Shown: piece by piece, positions 1 through 5,895 of the stretch
How positions within the stretch are numbered: position 1 is the stretch's first letter
How the letters are laid out: every line of letters starts with the position of its first letter
Source: an uncultured Clostridia bacterium
GTDB lineage: Bacteria; Bacillota; Clostridia; Peptostreptococcales; Anaerovoracaceae
NCBI GenBank assembly: GCA_946541285.1
Contig: CAMNJG010000095.1
Span: 1-6,075, forward strand
Length of the DNA: 6,075 bases
Direction: 5' to 3'
Translations under genes and position numbers: made by a program
The notes under the pieces: model-generated
What the model was told of the DNA's origin: nothing
What the model saw: the letters and a program-made list of their open reading frames with translations, nothing else
Database searches by the model: none

Positions 1-4
1 CTTT

Positions 5-34
5 ATAAGATCCTTCGCTACGCTCAGGATGACA
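5..34. repeat. Short interspersed palindromic repeat (partial view at window edge)
   Basis: The sequence AGATCCTTCGCTACGCTCAG followed by GATGACA is an imperfect palindrome. ATCCT (10-14) pairs with AGGAT (26-30), and an inner GC/GC pairing (17-18 with 22-23) sits around a TAC loop. From memory, near-identical 'GATCCTTCG...CGCTCAGGATGACA' units are scattered through intergenic DNA of many gut bacteria, in the manner of REP-like elements. It lies upstream of purB and may continue beyond base 1. It could be mobile repeat debris, an mRNA-stabilising hairpin or part of an upstream gene's 3' end; the sequence does not decide. Confidence 0.55.
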
Positions 35-144
35 GGACAGAATGTACGACTCGCGGTCCATCACTAATAAATGCGGAAGAACCAATTTAATAAATCATAC
101 AGTTTCTGATTAATGAATTTGTTTTCTTGAGAACTGTCTGCGGC

Positions 145-150
145 AGGAGG
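145..150 (+). promoter_or_regulatory. Ribosome binding site of purB
   Basis: AGGAGG lies five bases before the ATG at 156 and fixes that start codon. No convincing -35/-10 pair was found between the edge repeat and this site; TTTAAT at 86-91 resembles a -10 box but lacks a -35 partner at a usual distance. The purB promoter may therefore lie to the left of the window. Confidence 0.85.
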
Positions 151-155
151 GTACG

Positions 156-1589
156 ATGAACAAGCCGAACTATGAAAATCCACTGATTAAACGATATGCC
201 AGCAAAGAAATGTCCCGCGTTTTTTCGCCGGACATGAAATTCACCACCTGGAGACGTCTCTGGATCGCGCTGGCTGAAGCGGAAAAGGAACTGGGGCTGG
301 AGATTACGGAAGAACAGATCGAAGAGCTCCGGGCGCATGTGGACGATATCAACTATGATGTGGCAGAGGCCCGTGAAAAGGAAGTCAGACATGATGTCAT
401 GAGCCATGTGTACGCGTATGGTGTCCAGTGCCCGAAGGCAAAAGGGATCATCCATCTGGGAGCAACCAGCGCGTATGTCGGCGATAATACCGATGTCATT
501 CAGATTAAAGAAGGTCTGATCATTATTAAGCACAAACTGGCGGATCTGCTTTCCCGTCTGGCGGAATTCGCGGATGAGTACAAAGATCAGCCGACACTGG
601 GCTTTACGCATTTCCAGCCGGCGCAGCTGACGACTGTCGGTAAGAGGGCGACGCTCTGGATGCAGGATTTCTACTTTGATTATCTGGATGTCTGTGAACT
701 GATCGACAGCCTGATGATGCTGGGCGTCAAGGGAACGACCGGGACGCAGGCCAGTTTCCTGGATCTGTTTGACGGGGATCACGAAAAAGTCAGAGAACTG
801 GACCGGAAGGTCGTGGAAAAAATGGGATTTGAGAAAGCGATCCCGGTTTCCGGCCAGACGTATACCCGCAAAGTGGATTTCAAAGTCATCTCCGTACTGG
901 CAGGGATCGCGCAGAGCGCCCATAAGATGACCAATGATATCCGCTTGCTGCAGCATCTGAAGGAAGTGGAAGAACCGTTTGAGAAGAAGCAGATCGGTTC
1001 CTCCGCGATGGCATACAAGCGGAACCCGATGAGAAGTGAGCGGATCGCCTCCCTGAGCAGATACGTCATTTCCAATACCATGTCCGCGGCCATGACTTCT
1101 TCCACCCAGTGGTTTGAACGGACACTTGACGATTCCGCGAACCGCCGGCTGATCCTGCCGGAAAGTTTCCTGAGTATCGACGCGGTGCTGGATATCGCGT
1201 CCAACGTCTGCTCCGGGCTGGTCGTATATAAAGAAGTGATCCGTCAGCACCTGATGGCGGAGATTCCGTTCATGGCGACTGAAAACATTATTATGGAATC
1301 CGTCAAGAAGGGCGGGGACCGTCAGGAACTGCATGAGGAGATCCGTCAGCATTCCATGGAAGCCGGCAGGCAGGTGAAGGAATTCGGAAAACCGAATGAC
1401 CTCCTGCACCGTATTGCCAGTGATCCGATGTTCGGACTGACGGAGGAGGATGTGGCAAAACTGACGGATCCGGCGGATTATACCGGCCGTTCCGCTCAGC
1501 AGGTCACGGAATTTATCACAGAATATATCAAACCGGTGATTGAAGAGAACCGGGAGTATCTCGGACGGGATATCGAACTGAACGTATAA
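156..1589 (+). CDS. purB: Adenylosuccinate lyase
   Basis: This cytosolic fumarase/aspartase-superfamily enzyme acts twice in purine synthesis: it splits SAICAR to AICAR plus fumarate, and adenylosuccinate to AMP plus fumarate. The 477 residues match the full length of clostridial PurB. Visible motifs are EVRHDVMSH (76-84), IHLGATS (99-105), THFQPAQ (151-157, with His152 the likely catalytic acid), GTTGTQASF (193-201), and the superfamily signature GSSAMAYKRNP (281-291), whose serines 282/283 lie on the mobile loop that carries the catalytic base in relatives. The gene opens with ATG behind a strong AGGAGG. It is followed 55 bases later by proB on the same strand with a hairpin between them, so co-transcription is possible but not shown. 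No frameshift or missing motif was seen. The form with 'SSAMAYKRNP' and 'ATSAYVGDNTD' resembles the animal/clostridial branch more than Bacillus PurB. Identification is essentially certain. Confidence 0.97.
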   Translation: MNKPNYENPLIKRYASKEMSRVFSPDMKFTTWRRLWIALAEAEKELGLEITEEQIEELRAHVDDINYDVAEAREKEVRHDVMSHVYAYGVQCPKAKGIIHLGATSAYVGDNTDVIQIKEGLIIIKHKLADLLSRLAEFADEYKDQPTLGFTHFQPAQLTTVGKRATLWMQDFYFDYLDVCELIDSLMMLGVKGTTGTQASFLDLFDGDHEKVRELDRKVVEKMGFEKAIPVSGQTYTRKVDFKVISVLAGIAQSAHKMTNDIRLLQHLKEVEEPFEKKQIGSSAMAYKRNPMRSERIASLSRYVISNTMSAAMTSSTQWFERTLDDSANRRLILPESFLSIDAVLDIASNVCSGLVVYKEVIRQHLMAEIPFMATENIIMESVKKGGDRQELHEEIRQHSMEAGRQVKEFGKPNDLLHRIASDPMFGLTEEDVAKLTDPADYTGRSAQQVTEFITEYIKPVIEENREYLGRDIELNV

Positions 1590-1598
1590 GAAACAGCC

Positions 1599-1626
1599 GG
1601 GAAGCGTGGGTGTGACTGCGCTTCCT
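1599..1626 (+). terminator. Hairpin between purB and proB, weak terminator or processing site
   Basis: GGAAGCG (1600-1606) pairs perfectly with CGCTTCC (1619-1625) around a 12-base loop, with a G-T wobble extending it by one pair. Only TTAAC follows, not a real T-run, so efficient intrinsic termination is doubtful. It begins ten bases after the purB stop and ends just before the proB ribosome binding site. It could trim expression of proB relative to purB or mark a processing point. Confidence 0.35.
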
Positions 1627-1633
1627 TAACAGT

Positions 1634-1637
1634 GAGG
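1634..1637 (+). promoter_or_regulatory. Ribosome binding site that decides the proB start
   Basis: GTGAGGA contains GAGG at 1634-1637. The first in-frame ATG (1639) is only one base away, too close to be used. The second ATG (1645) is seven bases away, the normal distance. The protein should therefore begin MKTPADLL rather than MIMKTP. Confidence 0.7.
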
Positions 1638-1644
1638 AATGATA

Positions 1645-2451
1645 ATGAAAACACCAGCGGATCTGCTCAGAGAGTCGCGTAAAATCGTGATCAAACTGGG
1701 CAGCAATACAATCTCCGGCGATGACGGAAAAGTGGACCGGGACGTGATGCGGCATATTGTCGGTCAGATTATGGAACTCATCCATCAGGGCAAGCGTGTG
1801 GTGGTCGTTTCCAGCGGCGCGGGCGTCTGCGGCGTCAGCGCGATTAACAAATGGGCCCGCAAGAATGATATGAACTACAAGCAGGCACTCTGCGCCATCG
1901 GCCAGGTGGAACTGATGAATGCGTATAAGGATTTTTTCGGAGAATACGGCCTGCATGTGGGACAGATGCTCCTGACAGGTGATGACTTCCAGGAGCCGCA
2001 CCGGGAACTCAATATCCGCAACGCGCTTTTTACTCTGGTTGATGAAGGGGTCGTCCCGATCATCAATGAAAATGACAGTGTCAGCATTGACGAATTCCGG
2101 ATCGGAGACAATGATACGCTCAGCGCGTATGTCGCGAATCTGTGGGCAGCGGATCTGCTGATCCTGATGAGTGATATTGACGGTGTTTACGATAAGGATC
2201 CGCATACATTCCAGGATGCCCGGCTGATCGAATATATCGGAGATATTGACGCGATCCGGGAAAATATTGATACAGAAGGAAAGAGCGATTTCGGTACCGG
2301 CGGGATTGTCACCAAACTCAATGCCGCGGAAATTGTCAACCGTTATGATACCGCCATGCTTCTGGTCAACAGCCGGAAGGAAGATATTCTGGGCAGACTG
2401 GCCAGAGGAGAAGAAAAAGCGACGGTATTCGTCAGAGAGACAGAGAGATAG
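1645..2451 (+). CDS. proB: Glutamate 5-kinase, short form lacking the PUA domain
   Basis: The enzyme phosphorylates glutamate with ATP to give gamma-glutamyl phosphate, the first and normally feedback-controlled step of proline synthesis. The 268 residues form one amino-acid-kinase domain. Visible motifs are VIKLGSNTIS (15-24, phosphate binding), VVVVSSGAG (52-60), INENDSVSIDEF (140-151, glutamate and Mg contacts), GDNDTLSA (154-161), LILMSDIDGVYDKDP (172-186, nucleotide site) and FGTGGIVTKLNAAE (216-229). E. coli and Bacillus ProB have about 365 residues with a C-terminal PUA domain. Here the chain stops at the end of the kinase domain, apparently naturally, since no PUA-like sequence follows in any frame seen. 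proC lies 163 bases downstream, but the proA gene usually adjacent to proB is absent. The start at 1645 is preferred over 1639 because of ribosome-binding-site spacing. No T-box or other long leader fits in the 55-base gap upstream. Confidence 0.95.
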   Translation: MKTPADLLRESRKIVIKLGSNTISGDDGKVDRDVMRHIVGQIMELIHQGKRVVVVSSGAGVCGVSAINKWARKNDMNYKQALCAIGQVELMNAYKDFFGEYGLHVGQMLLTGDDFQEPHRELNIRNALFTLVDEGVVPIINENDSVSIDEFRIGDNDTLSAYVANLWAADLLILMSDIDGVYDKDPHTFQDARLIEYIGDIDAIRENIDTEGKSDFGTGGIVTKLNAAEIVNRYDTAMLLVNSRKEDILGRLARGEEKATVFVRETER

Positions 2452-2491
2452 AAGCAGAAAGCACACCCGGAACATTCCTCATCGGAGCGGC

Positions 2492-2544
2492 ATTTTCTGA
2501 AGAAAATCGCGTTCCCGGACGCGGGAATGGGCCGGGTTATTTTC
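2492..2544 (+). promoter_or_regulatory. Possible attenuator-like alternative hairpins between proB and proC
   Basis: GAAAAT at 2502-2507 can pair with ATTTTC upstream (2492-2497, loop TGAA) or with a second ATTTTC downstream (2539-2544). The downstream pairing would enclose a firm hairpin: TTCCCG (2512-2517) with CGGGAA (2522-2527), extended by a G-T and a C-G pair, loop GACG. A third option is CCCGG (2514-2518) with CCGGG (2532-2536), directly followed by TTATTTT. Mutually exclusive pairings ending in a T-rich stretch resemble an attenuator or a leaky terminator that would set proC levels. Only the base pairing is observed; the role is inferred. No ligand-binding leader, T-box or proline-rich leader peptide was recognised. 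Confidence 0.3.
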
Positions 2545-2601
2545 ATGTTAGGGAAAAGAGACAGGGGAAAGTGTGCAAGTCAGTAAAGTACAGTTCCTTA
2601 T

Positions 2602-2606
2602 GGAGG
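2602..2606 (+). promoter_or_regulatory. Ribosome binding site that decides the proC start
   Basis: GGAGG sits eight bases before the ATG at 2615, directly ahead of the Rossmann-fold N-terminus MKLGVIGAGNMG. The frame stays open upstream through an ATG at 2600 and a GTG at 2573, but neither is placed behind a comparable site and both would add residues foreign to the family's N-terminus. Confidence 0.85.
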
Positions 2607-2614
2607 AAAAACCA

Positions 2615-3406
2615 ATGAAGCTGGGAGTGATCGGCGCGGGGAATATGGGCAGCGCCATTATCAGAGGATATATTGGGAATGGAGCGGAGCCGCAGTCGGT
2701 GATCGTCTGCGGGCATCATCCGGAACGGCTGGAACCGATGGCCGCGGAACTGGGCATCACGCTGATGTCCTCTGCGGTGGAACTGACTGAAGCCAGCGAT
2801 GTGGTTCTGCTGGCAGTCAAGCCGAAGGATGCCGGAAAGGTACTGGAAGAAATCAATCCTGCTTTTACGCCGGGTAAAATCCTGGTATCAATCGTTGCGG
2901 GAAAAACCATGGAAGATCTCGCGGCCGTCTGCCCGGCGGCGGAGAAAATCATCCGGGTGATGCCGAATACCCCGGCACTGGTCCGGAGCGGCATGACAGC
3001 ACTCTGCCGGAATGATTCTGTCGGAGAGGAAGAGTTTGAAGCTGTGAAGGAAATCTTCGAGGGAATCGGACGGGTTCAGGAAGTACCGGAAAATCAGATG
3101 GACGCGGTGACAGGATTGTCCGGCAGCGGTCCGGCCTTTGTATACCTCTTTATCGATGCTTTGTCGGACGCCGGGGTGCTCTGCGGGCTGACACGGGCGC
3201 AGGCGCTGGAACTGGCGGCGCAGACCGTTTACGGGTCGGCCAGGATGGTGCTGGAAACCGGTACACATCCGGCAGCGCTCCGGGACGCTGTCTGTTCGCC
3301 TGGCGGCACGACGATCGAAGGTGTGCGGGAGCTGGAAGCCGGCGCGTTCCGGAGTACCGTGATGGAAGCTGTCATTGCCGCCTGTGAAAAGTCGAAAAAT
3401 CTGTGA
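2615..3406 (+). CDS. proC: Pyrroline-5-carboxylate reductase
   Basis: This cytosolic enzyme reduces 1-pyrroline-5-carboxylate to L-proline with NAD(P)H, the last step of proline synthesis. The 263 residues match the usual family length. The N-terminal Rossmann fold opens with VIGAGNMGSAI (5-15). LLAVKP (65-70), VSIVAGKT (91-98) and RVMPNTPALV (114-123) are typical of the dinucleotide and substrate pocket. The C-terminal dimerisation helices carry TGLSGSGPAFVY (166-177) and the family signature ending in SPGGTTIEGVRELE (228-241). It shares strand with proB, 163 bases upstream, across a spacer that may form competing hairpins. It faces the VWA gene tail to tail, with a shared terminator in between. 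Nothing is truncated. Since proA is not here, the pathway needs a ProA encoded elsewhere, or ProC may serve ornithine-derived pyrroline-5-carboxylate. Confidence 0.97.
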   Translation: MKLGVIGAGNMGSAIIRGYIGNGAEPQSVIVCGHHPERLEPMAAELGITLMSSAVELTEASDVVLLAVKPKDAGKVLEEINPAFTPGKILVSIVAGKTMEDLAAVCPAAEKIIRVMPNTPALVRSGMTALCRNDSVGEEEFEAVKEIFEGIGRVQEVPENQMDAVTGLSGSGPAFVYLFIDALSDAGVLCGLTRAQALELAAQTVYGSARMVLETGTHPAALRDAVCSPGGTTIEGVRELEAGAFRSTVMEAVIAACEKSKNL

Positions 3407-3412
3407 GAAAAG

Positions 3413-3491
3413 AATCCCTGAAGTCAGGAACTGTTGCGCTGGCAGAAATGCCGGAAGACGGTTTTTCCGGATCTTCAGGGATTTTGTTTTT
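3413..3491. terminator. Bidirectional terminator between convergent proC and the VWA gene
   Basis: AATCCCTGAAG (3413-3423) is perfectly complementary to CTTCAGGGATT (3473-3483), an 11-base-pair stem. On the + strand it is followed by TTTTGTTTTT (3482-3491). On the - strand it is followed by a CTTTTC stretch (complement of 3407-3412). The 49-base loop can form GGCA-GAAA-TGCC (3441-3452, a GNRA-type tetraloop) or, alternatively, CCGGAA/TTCCGG (3451-3470). Position, stem and T-tracts on both sides fit termination of both converging transcripts. Confidence 0.75.
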
Positions 3492-3520
3492 GAAAGGATG
3501 TTCCAGCCGGAAAATACGGA

Positions 3521-4720
3521 TCAGCGGTTGACCAGCAGTTTTTTGATGGCAGCGTCCAGTCCTTCCAGTGTCAGTTCGTACATCGGGAAGATTTTCCGGA
3601 TCAGGGAAAGTGTCTGATAACCGTAGACATAGTCCCAGTCCCGGCTGCGGATCGGATTGAGCCACACAATGTGTGAGAAATGTTTCTGTACTCTCTGCAT
3701 CCAGACGATGCCCGGTTCCGGATTGTAGGAAGAACGATAGGAAGAGCCTCCCGCCCGGATCAGTTCAGAAGGCGCCATGGTGCCGTCCCCGACCAGGATA
3801 ACCTTGTAATCGCTGTCCAGATTACGGAGAACCCAGTTCGTATCGATGGTCGTCCGCTTGTTGCAGCTCGGTTCCGTAAACAGCTCCTGATAGAAGCAGT
3901 TATGGAAATAAAAGACATGCAGGGACTTGAAATGATTGGACTGATGGGCTGCCTGGAAGAGCTGGCTGCAGATCCGGCTGTAGACCGACATGGAACCGGC
4001 AGAATCAAAGAGCAGGAGCACTTTTACCGTGTTTTTACGTGGCCGGTCAAAAACCAGTTTCAGATTACCGGCGTTATTGCAGGTTGCTTCGATGGACTTG
4101 TCGATATCCAGTTCGGTTTTCGGCCCGTCATTTTTGCTGGAAAACTGGCGGAGTTTGCGGAATGCCATCTGGAAATTCCGGATGTCCAGCGTATTGTCTT
4201 CCCGGAAATCCCGGAAGTTTCTTTCACCGGCCACCTGGACCGCGGAACGGTGCCGGCTTTCTCCGCCGATCCGGATACCGGCCGGATTGTAGCCGCCGTG
4301 ACCGAACGGGGAGGTACCGCCTGTCCCGATCCAGTAGCCGCCGCCATGATGTTCTTCTGTCTGTTCTTTGAGACGCTCCTCAAGCATTTTCTGCAGTTCG
4401 TCAAAGTCGTACTGCTGGATGTTGGCCATGGCCCGGTTAAAGGCTTCTGAGGGCTCTTTCAGCTCTTTGTCAAGCCATTCCCATACCTCATCCGGGATTT
4501 CCTCCGGTGTCTCCACTCCTTTGAAAAATGAAGCGAATGCCAGGTCGAATTTATCGTAATCGGCTTCTGTTTTGATCAGTACCGCGCGGCAGAGGTAATA
4601 GAATGAAGTGAGACTGGCCTGTCCCAGCCCTCTGTCCAGCGCGTCCATCAGCGCCATCCATTCGTTCAGGGAGACCTTCAGCCCGCGTTCCCTTAATAAA
4701 AAGAAAAATTGAATAAACAT
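3521..4720 (-). CDS. VWA domain protein, CoxE-like partner of the MoxR ATPase
   Basis: A predicted cytosolic protein of 399 residues with no signal peptide, despite a hydrophobic first few residues. Residues 1-120 are a helical N-terminal region. A glycine-rich segment follows (GGGYWIGTGGTSPFGHGG, 126-143), and the C-terminal half (about 230-380) is a von Willebrand A fold. From memory, the segments YWIGTGGTSPFGHGG, YFHNCFY (271-277), VGDGTMAP (310-317), WLNPI (353-357) and YELTLEGLDAA (381-391) match a widespread bacterial 'VWA containing CoxE family' group. The metal site is atypical: the strand reads DSAGS (239-243) where DxSxS is usual, while Asp312 remains. In related systems a VWA protein acts with a MoxR AAA+ ATPase to remodel or mature a target enzyme; CoxD/CoxE in CO dehydrogenase assembly and RavA/ViaA are known examples. 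Here the ATPase gene ends 19 bases upstream, and GAGGT eight bases before the ATG sets the start. The client protein is unknown. Confidence 0.85.
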   Translation of the reverse strand: MFIQFFFLLRERGLKVSLNEWMALMDALDRGLGQASLTSFYYLCRAVLIKTEADYDKFDLAFASFFKGVETPEEIPDEVWEWLDKELKEPSEAFNRAMANIQQYDFDELQKMLEERLKEQTEEHHGGGYWIGTGGTSPFGHGGYNPAGIRIGGESRHRSAVQVAGERNFRDFREDNTLDIRNFQMAFRKLRQFSSKNDGPKTELDIDKSIEATCNNAGNLKLVFDRPRKNTVKVLLLFDSAGSMSVYSRICSQLFQAAHQSNHFKSLHVFYFHNCFYQELFTEPSCNKRTTIDTNWVLRNLDSDYKVILVGDGTMAPSELIRAGGSSYRSSYNPEPGIVWMQRVQKHFSHIVWLNPIRSRDWDYVYGYQTLSLIRKIFPMYELTLEGLDAAIKKLLVNR

Positions 4721-4739
4721 AAAAGCTTACCTCGTGGAC

Positions 4740-5567
4740 TTAAAAACGGAGCCCTCTGCGCTTGTTCAGCTTGAACGCGTCAATATCCTGATTTTTCTTG
4801 AGCAGCGTTCCGATAAACGGGAAGTCCTGTGCCACGCGTTCGGGATCGATGCCTCCCAGCACCATGGCCTGCAGCCAGTCAAGGAGTTCCGAGGTGCTCG
4901 GCTTTTTCTGGATGTCCGGGAGGGAACGGATCCAGTAGAACGCGGACATGGCCTGGCTCAGCAGATTGGCTTCCATGTCAGGATAATGGACGTTGACAAT
5001 TTCGTACATTTTTTCCGCGTTCGGGAATTCGATGAAGTGGAAGATACAGCGTCTGAGGAACGCGTCCGGCAGTTCTTTTTCCGCGTTGGAGGTGATGATG
5101 ACGATCGGACGGTGTTTCGCTTTGATGGTTTCCTTGGTTTCCGGGATATAGAATTCCATTTTGTCGAGTTCCCAGAGGAGGTCGTTCGGGAATTCCAGAT
5201 CTGCCTTGTCAATCTCGTCGATCAGCAGGACCACCTGGTCTTCGCGGGAAAACGCTTCACCCAGTTTGCCGAGTTTGATGTATTTTTTGATGTCACTGAC
5301 GCCTTCTCCCCCGAACTGGCTGTCATAGAGTCTCTGGACAGCGTCGTAGACGTAAAGGCCGTCCTGTGCTTTGGTCGTGGATTTGATATTCCAGATAATG
5401 AGTTCTTTTTCCAGGGAGTCCGCAATGGCTTCTGCCAGCATGGTTTTACCGGTTCCCGGTTCCCCTTTGATCAGCAGTGGTTTCTGCAGCTGCATGGCGA
5501 CATTGACGGAATTCATGAGTTCCTGGGAGGCAACGTATTTGGTACTTTGCTTGAATTGATTGAGCAT
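4740..5567 (-). CDS. MoxR-family AAA+ ATPase
   Basis: A 275-residue ATPase consisting of a single AAA+ module, expected to form a ring that uses ATP hydrolysis to remodel other proteins, probably with the VWA protein encoded next in the operon. Walker A is GEPGTGKT (35-42), Walker B is VVLLIDEIDKAD (112-123), sensor 1 is IITSN (157-161), and the arginine-finger region is LPDAFLRRC (166-174). The lid helices follow, with the sensor-2 region at KPSTSELLDW (222-231), where the expected arginine is not obvious. The segment WELDKMEFYIPET (132-144) corresponds to the MoxR insert before sensor 1. AAGGAGA lies eight bases before the ATG and supports the start. Transcription probably begins near 5716 from the TATAAT promoter, giving a long folded leader. 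Relatives include CoxD, and more distantly RavA. The match to the family is certain; the biological target is not inferable from this window. Confidence 0.92.
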   Translation of the reverse strand: MLNQFKQSTKYVASQELMNSVNVAMQLQKPLLIKGEPGTGKTMLAEAIADSLEKELIIWNIKSTTKAQDGLYVYDAVQRLYDSQFGGEGVSDIKKYIKLGKLGEAFSREDQVVLLIDEIDKADLEFPNDLLWELDKMEFYIPETKETIKAKHRPIVIITSNAEKELPDAFLRRCIFHFIEFPNAEKMYEIVNVHYPDMEANLLSQAMSAFYWIRSLPDIQKKPSTSELLDWLQAMVLGGIDPERVAQDFPFIGTLLKKNQDIDAFKLNKRRGLRF

Positions 5568-5575
5568 GTGAATGG

Positions 5576-5582
5576 TCTCCTT
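5576..5582 (-). promoter_or_regulatory. Ribosome binding site of the MoxR gene
   Basis: Read on the - strand this is AAGGAGA, eight bases before the ATG at 5567-5565. It lies seven bases after the last leader hairpin (5590-5609), so folding of that hairpin could affect access of the ribosome. Confidence 0.8.
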
Positions 5583-5589
5583 ATGAAAG

Positions 5590-5702
5590 ATCCCGCTTTC
5601 CGGCGGGATGAAATTACCTGCGGATTTTCCGCGGGGAATGATCTGATAAACGGGAAACTTGCCTGTTACCGTCCGCCTGGCGGTTCCGGTCCCTGAAGTT
5701 CC
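5590..5702 (-). promoter_or_regulatory. Structured 5' leader of the MoxR-VWA operon
   Basis: Three hairpins lie in succession. (1) A larger, interrupted one: GGAACTT/AAGTTTCC (5696-5702 with 5653-5660, one bulged base) encloses ACCG/CGGT (5687-5690 with 5668-5671), which encloses CCGC/GCGG (5680-5683 with 5673-5676) with a 3-base loop. (2) CCCGCGGA with TCCGCAGG (5628-5635 with 5617-5624), eight pairs including one wobble, 3-base loop. (3) ATCCCGC with GCGGGAT (5603-5609 with 5590-5596), loop of six, ending just ahead of the ribosome binding site. None has a proper T-run after it, so regulation at translation is likelier than termination. The fold was not recognised as a known riboswitch. The pairings are seen; the function is inferred. 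Confidence 0.4.
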
Positions 5703-5722
5703 ACAGTAAAATCCTGATGTTT

Positions 5723-5751
5723 ATTATATATGCAGGAGAGTGGAATTTCCA
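5723..5751 (-). promoter_or_regulatory. Promoter of the MoxR-VWA operon
   Basis: On the - strand, TGGAAA (5751-5746, four of six -35 matches) is separated by 17 bases from TATAAT (5728-5723, perfect -10). Transcription would start near 5716, about 150 bases before the MoxR ATG. The -35 box is half of an interrupted palindrome, TGGAA-T-TTCCA (5741-5751), and a hairpin-capable inverted repeat, CAATCTT-TCGC-AGGATTG (5754-5771), sits just upstream. Either could be a protein-binding site. Confidence 0.6.
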
Positions 5752-5826
5752 TACAATCTTTCGCAGGATTGAGTGTGCTGGAAAAACTGCACCGGAAAAT
5801 GTTTCAGAAAAACTTTGATTTACCTG

Positions 5827-5855
5827 TTGAGAAATATTCCGGAGTGCGTTATACT
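5827..5855 (+). promoter_or_regulatory. Upstream tRNA promoter P1
   Basis: TTGAGA (5827-5832) and TATACT (5850-5855) are separated by exactly 17 bases, each with five of six consensus matches. Transcription would start near 5862 and run to the tRNA. The early transcript includes small GC hairpins (CGCG 5861-5864 with 5871-5874; CGGGG 5873-5877 with CCCCG 5886-5890), but no T-run follows, so read-through to the tRNA is expected. It forms a tandem pair with the promoter 91 bases downstream. Confidence 0.55.
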
Positions 5856-5895
5856 ATCAGCGCGATGAAACGCGGGGCGGCACTTCCCCGGTCCT

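Noticed and set aside
35..155. Purine riboswitch or PurR-type control of purB
   Set aside because: The 121 bases show neither the conserved loops of a purine riboswitch nor a clear PurBox pair. A weak CAGTT...AACTG stem (100-136) is all that can be drawn.
87..1409. A 440-codon open frame on the - strand, opposite purB
   Set aside because: It is the mirror of a highly conserved purB. Its length comes from purB rarely using TTA, CTA or TCA codons, and its translation has no recognisable motif.
1528..2475. A 315-codon open frame on the - strand, opposite proB
   Set aside because: Antisense shadow of an intact ProB, with no protein-family features.
2573..2614. Longer proC beginning at the GTG at 2573 or the ATG at 2600
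   Set aside because: The GGAGG at 2602-2606 is placed for the ATG at 2615, where the conserved Rossmann N-terminus begins.
3680..4450. A 256-codon open frame on the + strand within the VWA gene
   Set aside because: Antisense shadow; the - strand frame encodes a recognisable full-length VWA protein with a good start signal.
4734..5696. A 320-codon open frame on the + strand across the MoxR gene
   Set aside because: Antisense shadow of an ATPase with all AAA+ motifs. It also runs through the folded MoxR leader.
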